NCBI RefSeq assembly: GCF_030296755.1
Contig: NZ_AP027741.1
Coordinates: 2,171,475-2,235,474 of the forward strand
From: Methylophaga marina
GTDB lineage: Bacteria > Pseudomonadota > Gammaproteobacteria > Nitrosococcales > Methylophagaceae
DNA: 64,000 bases
Direction: 5' to 3'
The notes below the pieces were generated by a model. The model saw nothing but the letters and a program-made list of their open reading frames with translations, did not search any database and was not told where the DNA came from. This document shows, piece after piece, positions 55,985 through 64,000 of this stretch; positions within the stretch are counted from its first letter, which is position 1; each line of letters begins with the position of its first letter. A program made the translations under genes and the position numbers.

Positions 55985-58072
55985 TTATCGACCAATATTG
56001 GCCACTATTCTTATTTGTTTATCGTCCGGTATTTCGTTGTAGGACAATACATTCAATCCGGGAATAGAGTGGCGAATAAAGCGAGAAATCCAACTTCTCA
56101 AACCTGCTTGAACAACAAGAATCGCTGCATCACCTGTCATTTCCTGTCTTTGTGTCGCTTCTTGCAAGTTCTTGTGCATATTTTCTGCCAGACCTGGTTC
56201 CAGACTGGCTCCACCTTCACCGGATGCCTGTAAAGTTTTTAGCAATATCTGTTCCAGTTCTGGATCCAGTGTAATGATAGGGAGATCTGTACGTGTACCA
56301 TTAATATGTTGAATGATGGAATGACTGAGCGACATACGGGTTGCTGCCGTGATCGCTTCCGGATCGGGATTACGGGCGGCCTGCTCTGATATGGATTCAG
56401 TAATGGTACGTATATCACGTACAGGAATATTCTCTTCCAGCAGATTCTGCAGAACCTTCTGTACCGTCCCAAGTGGTACCGTATCTGGCACCAGCCCCTC
56501 AACCAGTTTAGGCGCAGACTTGGCCAGGTTATCAAGTAAATGTTGAACCTCTTCACGGCCAAGCAGATCATGAGCATGATTGTTGAGAATCTTACTCAGA
56601 TGAGTTGCAATGACCGTATCTACATCTACCACGGTATAACCTTGTGCTTGTGCATATTCACGCTGCCCAGTCTCAATCCAGATAGCGTCTAGCCCAAAAG
56701 CCGGATCTTGCGTTTTGATACCTTCGAGATCGCCAAAAACCTGTCCAGGATTAATGGCTAACATTCTGTCGGGATAAACTTCAGCTTCGCCAAAGGTCAC
56801 ACCAAACAGAGTGATTTGATAGGCTGTTGGTGCCAGATCGAGGTTGTCTCGAATATGCACGGGAGGGATTAAAAAGCCCATTTCCTGTGATATTTTTTTA
56901 CGTATGCCTTTGATTCTATTCATTAACTGCCCACCCTGAGATTTATCTACCAGAGGAATTAGTCGGTAACCGACTTCCAGGCCGATAGGATCTACAGGGC
57001 TGAGATCGTCCCAACTCAATTCGCGCTGTTCTCTTGCTGCTTCTGAAGTGGGCTGTTGTGCCGCCGCTAATTCATTTTCCGTGGCAACTTTTTGACGCTT
57101 ATGAATCAGGAAGGCACAGGTGCCACCAATGGCAGCCAGAATCAGGAAAGGGATATTAGGCATGCCCGGAATCAAGCCTAATCCACCGATAATGGTTGAG
57201 GTGACAGCCAGTGTTTTGGGATCGCTCAGCAACTGATTAACAATCTGCTGTCCCATGTCTTGTTCTTTTGTTGAGCGTGTAATCAGCAGGCCTGCTGCTG
57301 ATGCTAATAAAAGTGAAGGTAACTGAGCGACCAAGCCATCACCAATGGTTAACAGTGTGTAGTTTTGAGCCGCTTGAGAAAAGCTTAAATCATGTTGGGC
57401 AACACCAATAATAAAGCCACCGATAATATTGATAAACAGGATCAATATCCCGGCTACGGCATCACCCCGAACAAATTTACTGGCACCATCCATGGAGCCG
57501 TAAAAGTCTGATTCCTGCATGATTTCTTCACGACGACGACGCGCTTCATCTTGGTCGATCAGACCGGCATTGAGATCGGCATCAATAGCCATTTGTTTAC
57601 CGGGCATGGAGTCCAAGGTAAACCGAGCACTCACTTCAGCAATACGGGTGGCCCCTTTGGTGACAACAACAAAGTTAATAATAACCAGGATGGCAAAGAC
57701 CACAAAACCCACAGCATAGTTACCACCAATAACAAACTCACCGAAGGCTTCAATGACGTTTCCTGCGGCTGCAGCACCAGTATGGCCTTCCATCAAAATA
57801 ATACGGGTTGAAGCCACATTTAAGGCGAGCCTGAGTAAGGTCGCTATCAACAAAATACTGGGAAAGGCTGCAAAATGCAGTGGTTTTAGCATGTAAATAC
57901 TGGCTAATACGATTACCAGTGATAAAGCAATATTAAAAGTGAAGAGCATGTCCAGCATAAACGCTGGTAAAGGCAGAATCACCATGGCCAGCAATGCCAC
58001 CAGAAGCATTGGTGTGGCTAATTGACCGTTTACGACTGATTTAAAACGGGCCGCCAGTACATTATTTTCCAT
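55985..58072 (-). CDS. flhA: Flagellar export gate protein FlhA
   Basis: The major membrane subunit of the type III export gate. The 695-residue protein has eight membrane helices in residues 15-310, with the FHIPEP-type cytoplasmic loop containing ARFTLDSMPGKQMAIDADLNAG (in parts). The large cytoplasmic domain (about 345-690) docks chaperone-substrate complexes. It starts 6 bases after flhB. Confidence 0.97.
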   Translation of the reverse strand: MENNVLAARFKSVVNGQLATPMLLVALLAMVILPLPAFMLDMLFTFNIALSLVIVLASIYMLKPLHFAAFPSILLIATLLRLALNVASTRIILMEGHTGAAAAGNVIEAFGEFVIGGNYAVGFVVFAILVIINFVVVTKGATRIAEVSARFTLDSMPGKQMAIDADLNAGLIDQDEARRRREEIMQESDFYGSMDGASKFVRGDAVAGILILFINIIGGFIIGVAQHDLSFSQAAQNYTLLTIGDGLVAQLPSLLLASAAGLLITRSTKEQDMGQQIVNQLLSDPKTLAVTSTIIGGLGLIPGMPNIPFLILAAIGGTCAFLIHKRQKVATENELAAAQQPTSEAAREQRELSWDDLSPVDPIGLEVGYRLIPLVDKSQGGQLMNRIKGIRKKISQEMGFLIPPVHIRDNLDLAPTAYQITLFGVTFGEAEVYPDRMLAINPGQVFGDLEGIKTQDPAFGLDAIWIETGQREYAQAQGYTVVDVDTVIATHLSKILNNHAHDLLGREEVQHLLDNLAKSAPKLVEGLVPDTVPLGTVQKVLQNLLEENIPVRDIRTITESISEQAARNPDPEAITAATRMSLSHSIIQHINGTRTDLPIITLDPELEQILLKTLQASGEGGASLEPGLAENMHKNLQEATQRQEMTGDAAILVVQAGLRSWISRFIRHSIPGLNVLSYNEIPDDKQIRIVANIGR

Positions 58073-58078
58073 CTAACA

Positions 58079-59212
58079 TTAATCTCGTCTGTATTCATCC
58101 GGTATGGGTAGATCTTCTGGATTCAGATGCGGTTTATTACCACCTTGTTTACGGTAGCGCCGCAACTGGAATACAAAAGCCAGTACTTGGGCTACTGCAA
58201 TATATAGACCAGATGGGATTTCTTCGCCGATTTCTGTTGAGTAATAAACAGCACGAGTCAGAGGAGGGGCGGCAAGAATAGGGACATCGTTATTCTCTGC
58301 GACCAAACGGATTTGTTGTGAAATTAAATCAGCACCTTTAGCGACAACAATCGGAGCGCCAGAGCGAGATTGGTCATAACGCATTGCCACAGCATAGTGA
58401 GTTGGGTTGGTGATAACCACATCAGCGGAAGGAATATCCTGCATCATCCGCTGCTGAGACATTTGAATTTGCATACGTCTGATTCGGCCCTTGACCTCGG
58501 GGTTACCATCCGTCTGTTTCATTTCATCTTTGACTTCTTGCTTTGTCATCCGCAATTGTCGGCTGTGATTCCATAGCTGGAAAGGCACATCAATTAATGC
58601 AATTAAGATCAGACTCGCGGTAATTGCCAGAAATACCCATAAGGTTAAATACGCTAAATCTGTCATGGCAACGTTCACTTCCTGAGTGCCAAGTGTCAAT
58701 AATTGGTCACGTATTCCCCATAAAATAGCCGTCGATATCGCACCGATAAGAATAAATTTCCCTAATGCTTTACCCAGCTCAACCAGACCTTGTGGCCCAA
58801 AGACACGTTTGAGCCCTTTGATGGGGTCCATTTTTTCTGGCTTAAATGCCATTGCTTGCGTAGAGAAATTCCAGCCACCAATTAAGGCTGGTGCAGCTAA
58901 AGCAGCAATGACAGTCACGGAGAGAAATAGACCTAAATCAAATGAGATGATTTCGATCATATGAATGAAATGATGCACCATTGCCACAGGATCAAACAGT
59001 TCTTTACGACTCAATACCAGCGACTCATTCATCACAGCAGCCATATCCTCAATCAGGCTACTGCCCATGATGAATAAGGCGATGGCACTGGCAATCAGGA
59101 CCAAGACAGTTGTTAACTCTCTCGAGCGAGGTACTTGGCCTTTTTGCCGGGCGTCTTCTAAACGCTTACCCGTAGGCTGTTCTGTTTTTTCTTGTCCGGT
59201 TTGCTCAGCCAT
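58079..59212 (-). CDS. flhB: Flagellar export and substrate-switch protein FlhB
   Basis: A 377-residue protein with four membrane helices (about 30-210) and a cytoplasmic domain that cleaves itself at NPTH (VVITNPTHYAVAMRYD, about 265-280) to allow the switch from hook to filament export. It overlaps fliR by 8 bases. A separate copy of the C-terminal domain (flhX) is at 42264-42557. Confidence 0.97.
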   Translation of the reverse strand: MAEQTGQEKTEQPTGKRLEDARQKGQVPRSRELTTVLVLIASAIALFIMGSSLIEDMAAVMNESLVLSRKELFDPVAMVHHFIHMIEIISFDLGLFLSVTVIAALAAPALIGGWNFSTQAMAFKPEKMDPIKGLKRVFGPQGLVELGKALGKFILIGAISTAILWGIRDQLLTLGTQEVNVAMTDLAYLTLWVFLAITASLILIALIDVPFQLWNHSRQLRMTKQEVKDEMKQTDGNPEVKGRIRRMQIQMSQQRMMQDIPSADVVITNPTHYAVAMRYDQSRSGAPIVVAKGADLISQQIRLVAENNDVPILAAPPLTRAVYYSTEIGEEIPSGLYIAVAQVLAFVFQLRRYRKQGGNKPHLNPEDLPIPDEYRRD

Positions 59213-59990
59213 CCTGAACCACCATAAGCCTTGTCAATTGCAGTATATGATCTGTCATGTCCATTAAGTGATCGGCCACTAGAGGGAGCGTGACAAACAT
59301 AATGATAAAACCCATCACAATGGTCATCGGAAAACCGATAGAAAATGGACTGATCTGTGGAGCCGCTCGCGATAAGATGCCAAACGCCAGATTAACCATC
59401 ATGATAGAACCTATGGCAGGTAGAGCAATAATTACGCCAGCAGCAAACATCCAACTCGCTTGTGCAACGACATCACGAAGATCGGTAGGTGTTAGACCGC
59501 TACTGGATATTGGCATAGTGACAAAACTTTCTGATAACACCTTTATCAGAATCAGATGACCATCCACCGTAATGAATAACAAAGTGATGAAAATAAGATA
59601 AAACTGACTGATAACAGGGACTAATACGCCATTTTGTGGATCCACCATTGAAGCAAACCCCAACCCCATCTGCATGGCAATGATTTGCCCAGCCACAATA
59701 AAGGCGTTAAAAAGGAGTTGCAGCATAAAACCCATACAGGCCCCAATCAGAATCTGTTGAGCAATGATCAAAAAACCTTCCACACTCAACGGTTCGACGG
59801 TAGGCACATTCGCAGGAATATTGGGAACCAGTACGATACTAATGGCTAAAGCGATGATGATACGTGTGCGCGCGCTGAGAAAATTACTACTAAAAATGGG
59901 AGCGACCATAATCATGGCCGCAATACGGATAAAGGGCCACATGTATTGCCCTAATACTCCGGTAATCTCAGCGGTGCTGATTTCCATCAT
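59205..59990 (-). CDS. fliR: Flagellar export protein FliR
   Basis: Part of the FliPQR export channel. 261 residues with about six hydrophobic helices, including the family stretches GLGFASMVDPQNG and VISQFYLIFITLLFITVDGH (in parts). It starts with two consecutive ATG codons; the first overlaps the fliQ stop by one base. Confidence 0.96.
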   Translation of the reverse strand: MMEISTAEITGVLGQYMWPFIRIAAMIMVAPIFSSNFLSARTRIIIALAISIVLVPNIPANVPTVEPLSVEGFLIIAQQILIGACMGFMLQLLFNAFIVAGQIIAMQMGLGFASMVDPQNGVLVPVISQFYLIFITLLFITVDGHLILIKVLSESFVTMPISSSGLTPTDLRDVVAQASWMFAAGVIIALPAIGSIMMVNLAFGILSRAAPQISPFSIGFPMTIVMGFIIMFVTLPLVADHLMDMTDHILQLTRLMVVQDG

Positions 59991-60259
59991 TAACCGATGA
60001 GAAACGGTATTTCTTCATACAAGCGACGAGTAAAACCCAGCACCATTTCTAACATCCAAGGCCCTGCCATCACCAAAACCAATAGCGTGATAAACAGTTT
60101 CGGAATAAAACTTAAGGTTTGTTCATTGATCGATGTCGCCGCCTGAAACATGCTCACCAACAAGCCAATCAGCAGAGCGGGAAGCAAGATGGCAGCAATC
60201 AAAATCGAAATGATCTGTAGGGTTTGCTGCATAACGGTGAGGACAGTTTCTGGCGTCAT
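59990..60259 (-). CDS. fliQ: Flagellar export protein FliQ
   Basis: 89 residues from ATG 60259 (MTPETVLTVMQQTLQ), 2 bases after the fliP stop; a longer open frame upstream lies in fliP. Two membrane helices (about 14-42 and 52-75) flank the conserved FQAATSINEQTLSFIPK. Confidence 0.96.
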   Translation of the reverse strand: MTPETVLTVMQQTLQIISILIAAILLPALLIGLLVSMFQAATSINEQTLSFIPKLFITLLVLVMAGPWMLEMVLGFTRRLYEEIPFLIG

Positions 60260-60261
60260 AA

Positions 60262-60996
60262 TTACACGTAAAAACTCGAAGCTAAGGTACCCATGAGCAA
60301 GGCCCAACCATCAATCAACACAAACAACATTAATTTGAAGGGCAGGGAAATCAGCATAGGCGAAAGCATCATCATACCCATGGCCATCAAGACACTGGCT
60401 ACGACAAGGTCGATGATTAAAAAAGGGATAAAAATCAAAAAGCCGATTTGGAAAGCTGTTTTTAATTCACTGGTGACAAATGAAGGTAGTAATAAGCTAT
60501 ATGGAATGTCTTGTGGTGTTTGCATTTCTTCATAGCCTCCAATAGAGGCAAACAAAGCAATATCACTTTCCCGTGTTTGAGCAAGCATAAATTCTTTAAA
60601 CGGCTGTCCAGTTTGTTCTATAGCTTGGGTGAACTCAATATCACCATTCATGTACGGCACAACACCCGCATTGTAGGCATTATTAAATACCGGATGCATA
60701 ATAAAAATAGTCAGAAATAATGCCAGACCAATTAATACTTGATTCGAGGGGGTGGATTGCACACCAATCGCCTGACGTAAAATCGACAATACGATAATTA
60801 TGCGAGTGAAGGAGGTCATCATCATTAATGCCGCAGGCAATAATGTGAGTAAGGTCATTAATGCCAGAATTTGCAGGGTGACACTATAACTTTGTCCACC
60901 TTCACCATCCGTCACTGTTACGGCTGGAATTCCCGGCTCAGCGAGACTGACTAATGGAAATGCCAGTAAGAATAAACTGAAAAGCAGGCGAATCAT
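60262..60996 (-). CDS. fliP: Flagellar export protein FliP
   Basis: The core of the export channel. The 244-residue precursor has a signal peptide (1-19, ending SLA before EPG) and then four membrane helices, with the signature [19 protein letters not shown] and the late [19 protein letters not shown] (in parts). It overlaps the fliO end by 4 bases. Confidence 0.97.
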   Translation of the reverse strand: MIRLLFSLFLLAFPLVSLAEPGIPAVTVTDGEGGQSYSVTLQILALMTLLTLLPAALMMMTSFTRIIIVLSILRQAIGVQSTPSNQVLIGLALFLTIFIMHPVFNNAYNAGVVPYMNGDIEFTQAIEQTGQPFKEFMLAQTRESDIALFASIGGYEEMQTPQDIPYSLLLPSFVTSELKTAFQIGFLIFIPFLIIDLVVASVLMAMGMMMLSPMLISLPFKLMLFVLIDGWALLMGTLASSFYV

Positions 60997-61415
60997 GCGT
61001 CACCTCGCTGCATAAACTGACGGAGTTTATTGGCGAACTCATTCGGTGTTGAGGATTCCGACTCGCTTAATGGCGTTTCCAGTTTGTGTAAGGTATTGAT
61101 TTGTTGTGCGGTAACGCCTAAAAGCAATTGCTCTTCACCCACCTGAACCAGAACTAATCGTTCTCTGGTGCCTAATGCAATGCCAGCAATGACTTTAAGT
61201 TTTCCATTGGCAGCAGTATGAAACCGGTTGGTGCGTTTCAATAACCAAGCCACTGCCACGATACAAGCTAAAACAAGAGCTAAGCCCAATATCGTTTGCA
61301 ATAAGTTGACTGCTGACAGGGGCGACTGGTTGAGCGCATGTGCGCCCGATTCAGCTGCAGCAAAAACGGGGGCAGAGACAAAAATACTTGTTAACAGGCA
61401 CCATGCGTTTTTCAT
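60993..61415 (-). CDS. fliO: Flagellar protein FliO
   Basis: A 140-residue membrane protein that helps assemble FliP. An N-terminal signal-like helix (1-20) is followed by a second membrane helix (about 37-60, [19 protein letters not shown]) and a small cytoplasmic domain with [21 protein letters not shown] (in parts), the most conserved part. It overlaps fliN by one base. Confidence 0.93.
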   Translation of the reverse strand: MKNAWCLLTSIFVSAPVFAAAESGAHALNQSPLSAVNLLQTILGLALVLACIVAVAWLLKRTNRFHTAANGKLKVIAGIALGTRERLVLVQVGEEQLLLGVTAQQINTLHKLETPLSESESSTPNEFANKLRQFMQRGDA

Positions 61416-61873
61416 TAGCGTAGTTTCTTGATGCGTTCTGAAGTACTGATGATGTCGGTGAGTCGAATACCAAATTTATCATTGACCACCACGACCTCAC
61501 CGTGGGCGATAAGGGTATCGTTAACAAGCACGTCCATAGGTTCACCAGCTAATCTGTCGAGTTCAACTACAGACCCCTGACTCAGTTGAAGCAGGTTGCG
61601 AATACTGATTCTGGTACGGCCGATTTCCATTGATATAGTGACCGGAATATCCATCACCATATCCAGATCAACATCCGATTTTGGTTTGCCTTCATCATCC
61701 AGCTTGGCAACCGGAGCAGGGTTAGCTTGTTGAGTGGATTCTGATGATGCTTGTTCTTCTAAAGCGGCTGCCCAGGGATCTTCTTCTGTTTCAGCTGCAT
61801 CACCTTGTTGTTCCAGTGCAGCCGCCCATTCGTCAGCCAGCGCCTGATCTTGTGTTTGGGTGTCTTCACTCAT
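61415..61873 (-). CDS. fliN: Flagellar motor switch protein FliN
   Basis: A 152-residue C-ring protein. An acidic, Ala/Gln-rich N-terminal extension (1-65) is followed by the C-terminal SpoA domain (about 70-150) with VTISMEIGRTRISIRNLLQL (in parts) and LVNDTLIAHGEVVVVNDKFG (in parts). It overlaps fliM by 4 bases. Confidence 0.96.
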   Translation of the reverse strand: MSEDTQTQDQALADEWAAALEQQGDAAETEEDPWAAALEEQASSESTQQANPAPVAKLDDEGKPKSDVDLDMVMDIPVTISMEIGRTRISIRNLLQLSQGSVVELDRLAGEPMDVLVNDTLIAHGEVVVVNDKFGIRLTDIISTSERIKKLR

Positions 61874-62892
61874 AGCTTTTTACCTTTTTTCAGGTGGATT
61901 GTAGAATTTGTATCATGAGGATGTTCAATAATCTCCATGATTTTTAACGCTGTTTTTTCATGATGCTCACCGAATGTGGCACGAAACATGGGGATATCTT
62001 CTACCATGGTCGTCACATGTTTGGGCATCTCAATCGGGATGATATCCCCCGGTTTTAACTTCAATATTTGTCCAAGCGATAATGTCGCTTGAGATAAGTT
62101 TGCCCAGAGATCTACATCGGCGAGCATAATCTCTTCCCGCATGGATTTTTCCCAGCGCCCATCATCCATGCTGCGATCACTTTGTAAACCGGTATCCAGT
62201 AATTCCCGAATAGGTTCCAACATGGAGTAGGGAAAAGTAATGTGTATATCGCCACTGCCACCATCTAAATCCACATGGAAAGTAGAGATGACCACGACCT
62301 CACTCGGGCTGACAATATTGGCAAATTGTGGGTTCACTTCATGGTTAACAAACTCAAATTCAACCGGCATGACGGGTGACCAGGCTTCTGTCAGATCTTT
62401 GAAGCACAGGTTGAGTACCATATTGATGACTCGAAGCTCGGTTGAGGTGAACTCTCTGCCTTCAATACGAGCCTGAAAGCGTCCATCTCCACCAAAGAAG
62501 TTATCCAGAAAAGTGAATACCAGTTTAGGCTCAAAAACAATTAACCCTGTGCCTCTCAGTGGATGCAGGTGAATCAGATTGAGACTGGTGGGCACAAAAA
62601 GAGTATGAATGTATTCAGAAAACTTCATCACCTGAACACCGCCGACAGAGATCTCGGCAGACCGCCGCAGCATGTTGAACAGACTAATTCTTAAATAACG
62701 ACCGAATCGCTCATTAATCATTTCCAGGGTCGGCATTCGGCCGCGGATAATACGTTCTTCATTACCGAAGTCGTAGGGACGGGTACCAGCATTGTCACTA
62801 TTCTCTGACCCATCTGTTTCAATATCGCCATCGCCCAAGCCATTGAGCAGCGCATCTACTTCATCTTGTGAGAGGATGTCATGAACGGCCAT
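61870..62892 (-). CDS. fliM: Flagellar motor switch protein FliM
   Basis: A 340-residue C-ring protein. The N-terminal peptide ILSQDEVDALLNGL (about 6-19) is the CheY-phosphate docking helix. The middle CheC-like domain (about 50-235) contacts FliG, and the C-terminal SpoA-like domain (about 255-325) contacts FliN. It starts 2 bases after fliL. Confidence 0.97.
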   Translation of the reverse strand: MAVHDILSQDEVDALLNGLGDGDIETDGSENSDNAGTRPYDFGNEERIIRGRMPTLEMINERFGRYLRISLFNMLRRSAEISVGGVQVMKFSEYIHTLFVPTSLNLIHLHPLRGTGLIVFEPKLVFTFLDNFFGGDGRFQARIEGREFTSTELRVINMVLNLCFKDLTEAWSPVMPVEFEFVNHEVNPQFANIVSPSEVVVISTFHVDLDGGSGDIHITFPYSMLEPIRELLDTGLQSDRSMDDGRWEKSMREEIMLADVDLWANLSQATLSLGQILKLKPGDIIPIEMPKHVTTMVEDIPMFRATFGEHHEKTALKIMEIIEHPHDTNSTIHLKKGKKL

Positions 62893-62894
62893 AG

Positions 62895-63389
62895 TTATTG
62901 CATTATGAAGCTGGTGAAGTAGACGGCTTCCAACTGTTCATCAACAGAAGACTCGTTTTTAAGAATCTCATTGATGGTATTCAAGCTGGACTGTTGAAGT
63001 GCTTTTGTTCCCTCGATAGTTTGTAATTCGTCATAATTTTGACTAAAGAACAGCATATTTAATTCATGTTGAATGGCTGGTAAGTTCAATGTCACAGCAT
63101 CAATAACATCCTGAGAACGCGCTTTTACCTTGAGTTTGATCTGCATATATTTCACTTCCCCTTTGCTTTGTTCAGAGAAGTTGACGATAAACGGTTCTTC
63201 AATCGCGTAGTAGATAGGTGGCTGTTTGACTTCAGCTTTTTCTTCCTCGGGTTCATCACCGCCACTCATCATGAAAAAGGCGGCGACTCCACCACCTATC
63301 AATAGTAAAGCGACAACGATAATGATGATGAGTTTTTTCTTACCACCTTTGCCTTCTGTAATTTCAATATCTTCGCGTTCTTCTGCCAT
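62895..63389 (-). CDS. fliL: Flagellar basal body protein FliL
   Basis: A 164-residue stator-associated protein. A short cytoplasmic, Lys-rich N-terminus precedes one membrane helix (about 18-40) and the periplasmic FliL domain (about 55-164), with IEEPFIVNF near the front and the ending VYFTSFIMQ. A second FliL-domain gene lies 48 bases upstream. Confidence 0.95.
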   Translation of the reverse strand: MAEEREDIEITEGKGGKKKLIIIIVVALLLIGGGVAAFFMMSGGDEPEEEKAEVKQPPIYYAIEEPFIVNFSEQSKGEVKYMQIKLKVKARSQDVIDAVTLNLPAIQHELNMLFFSQNYDELQTIEGTKALQQSSLNTINEILKNESSVDEQLEAVYFTSFIMQ

Positions 63390-63437
63390 AGTGCTGTTTC
63401 CAATTTGTTAATTTCAAGATAGCAAGTACTGTGCCGA

Positions 63438-63851
63438 CTATTGGATGATAAAGCTTGTGAAGTAAACTTTTTCGATTTTAGGGTTACCTGTTTCTTGCTC
63501 TAAAATGTTTCTCACTTGTTCTGTGGCTTTTTTATCTAACTCTTCTCGTCCCTGCAGCGTGTTGAGTGATTCATAGGTCTGCTGTGAAAACAATGTTCTG
63601 AGTTCATCCTGAATCATTGGCAGGTTTAACACTGCATTGTCGAGTGCTTTTTGATCTTTGGCCATCAGAGCAACTTTGATTTGAAGATAACGGGCCCGTT
63701 TCTGACTTTGATTCACAAAGTTGATAGTAAATGGCTCTTCAATTTTGTAATACACAGAGGGTGTTTTTTCACTCTCATCGTCATCAGCAAATGTTGGCGT
63801 CACTAAGGCATAAAAGAATAATAAAATGATTAGCGACAGCGATTTCTTCAT
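63438..63851 (-). CDS. Second FliL-domain protein, exported form
   Basis: A 137-residue paralogue of FliL. It has a cleavable signal peptide (1-22, TFA before DDD) instead of the membrane anchor, so it should be a free periplasmic protein. The domain aligns with FliL along its length: YYKIEEPFTINF, LPMIQDELRTLF, and the ending KVYFTSFIIQ. It is the first gene of the minus-strand flagellar run. It may have a separate role near the stator, or be a duplicate under change. Confidence 0.88.
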   Translation of the reverse strand: MKKSLSLIILLFFYALVTPTFADDDESEKTPSVYYKIEEPFTINFVNQSQKRARYLQIKVALMAKDQKALDNAVLNLPMIQDELRTLFSQQTYESLNTLQGREELDKKATEQVRNILEQETGNPKIEKVYFTSFIIQ

Positions 63852-63934
63852 TGCTTGATATACTCCATGATTTCTTATGAAAAAGGTTTACACAGAATTA
63901 TGACAAGCTTAGGCAATTGGTTAAAGAGGCAGGC

Positions 63935-64000
63935 ATGAGTAAAACGCAAAAACACCCACAAGCTTCTTGGTTTAGCAAAGTCTCTGATGTGATTTTGACG
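63935..64000 (+). CDS. Start of an unidentified gene (partial)
   Basis: An open frame begins at ATG 63935, with AGAGG at 63925-63929 as ribosome site, and runs off the window after 22 codons (MSKTQKHPQASWFSKVSDVI, then LT). It diverges from the second fliL gene. Too little is visible to name it. Confidence 0.45.
   Translation, partial: MSKTQKHPQASWFSKVSDVILT

Noticed and set aside
1..64000. CRISPR arrays, transposons, prophage, toxin-antitoxin or defence genes, tRNA and rRNA
   Set aside because: I looked for direct-repeat arrays, transposase-like frames, phage genes and RNA genes in the gaps and found none. The gaps are short and the genes are core functions.

Overview
The window is ordinary chromosome from a Gram-negative, flagellated gammaproteobacterium. 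It carries genes for lipid A and KDO synthesis and export, lipoprotein sorting, RNase E with a long leader, and a Pseudomonas/Vibrio-type polar flagellar and chemotaxis operon (flhF, fleN, fliA, parC, parP). The pgl-glk pair, cobalamin-dependent MetH and type-2 LeuA would fit a marine methylotroph such as Methylophaga, but nothing here proves the genus. I see no rRNA, tRNA, CRISPR array, insertion sequence, phage or plasmid gene.

Layout. 1-8 kb: the end of a RarD-like transporter, an Lrp-type regulator, leuA behind a structured leader, a small His-rich exported protein, a LEA14-like lipoprotein, a K+/H+ antiporter and a chemoreceptor. 8-14 kb: metH, slyX, tmcA. 14-21 kb (minus strand): rluC, HAD phosphatase, sppA, a 47-residue protein, HDOD, adk, PfkB kinase, Rieske protein, permease. 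21-24 kb: rne with a leader of about 500 nt, then a conserved small gene. 24-31 kb (minus): comEC, exbB, exbD, msbA, lpxK, a Trm112-like gene and kdsB, an outer-membrane lipid supply cluster. 31-40 kb: DUF2062, lolD and a lolC/E gene, rpiA, ilvA, a SIMPL protein, pgl, glk, apaG, a DUF2238 protein and a GYF-pentapeptide membrane protein. 40-44.6 kb: a fliK-like gene, a FlhB-C-terminal (flhX) gene and a REC-GGDEF-EAL protein.

44.6-63.9 kb (minus): 24 close-packed genes reading from two tandem fliL genes through fliMNOPQR, flhBA, flhF, fleN and fliA to cheYZAB, motCD, parC, parP, cheW and two small genes. Together these give the switch and export gate, polar placement and number control, the late sigma factor, the chemotaxis core, a second stator pair and array positioning.

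The most important technical observation is that seven genes between 3.8 and 40.5 kb are broken by eleven frameshifts. Each one is a single base missing from a homopolymer of 5-7 bases, and each is repaired by adding one base to that run. This looks like homopolymer under-calling in the sequencing rather than gene decay. I annotate those genes as full-length and state the breakpoints.

I found no clearly new multi-gene system. The best candidates for undescribed biology are the leuA leader RNA with two similar hairpins, the rne leader, the coupled PfkB-Rieske pair, the GYF-pentapeptide protein, and several small conserved-looking proteins.
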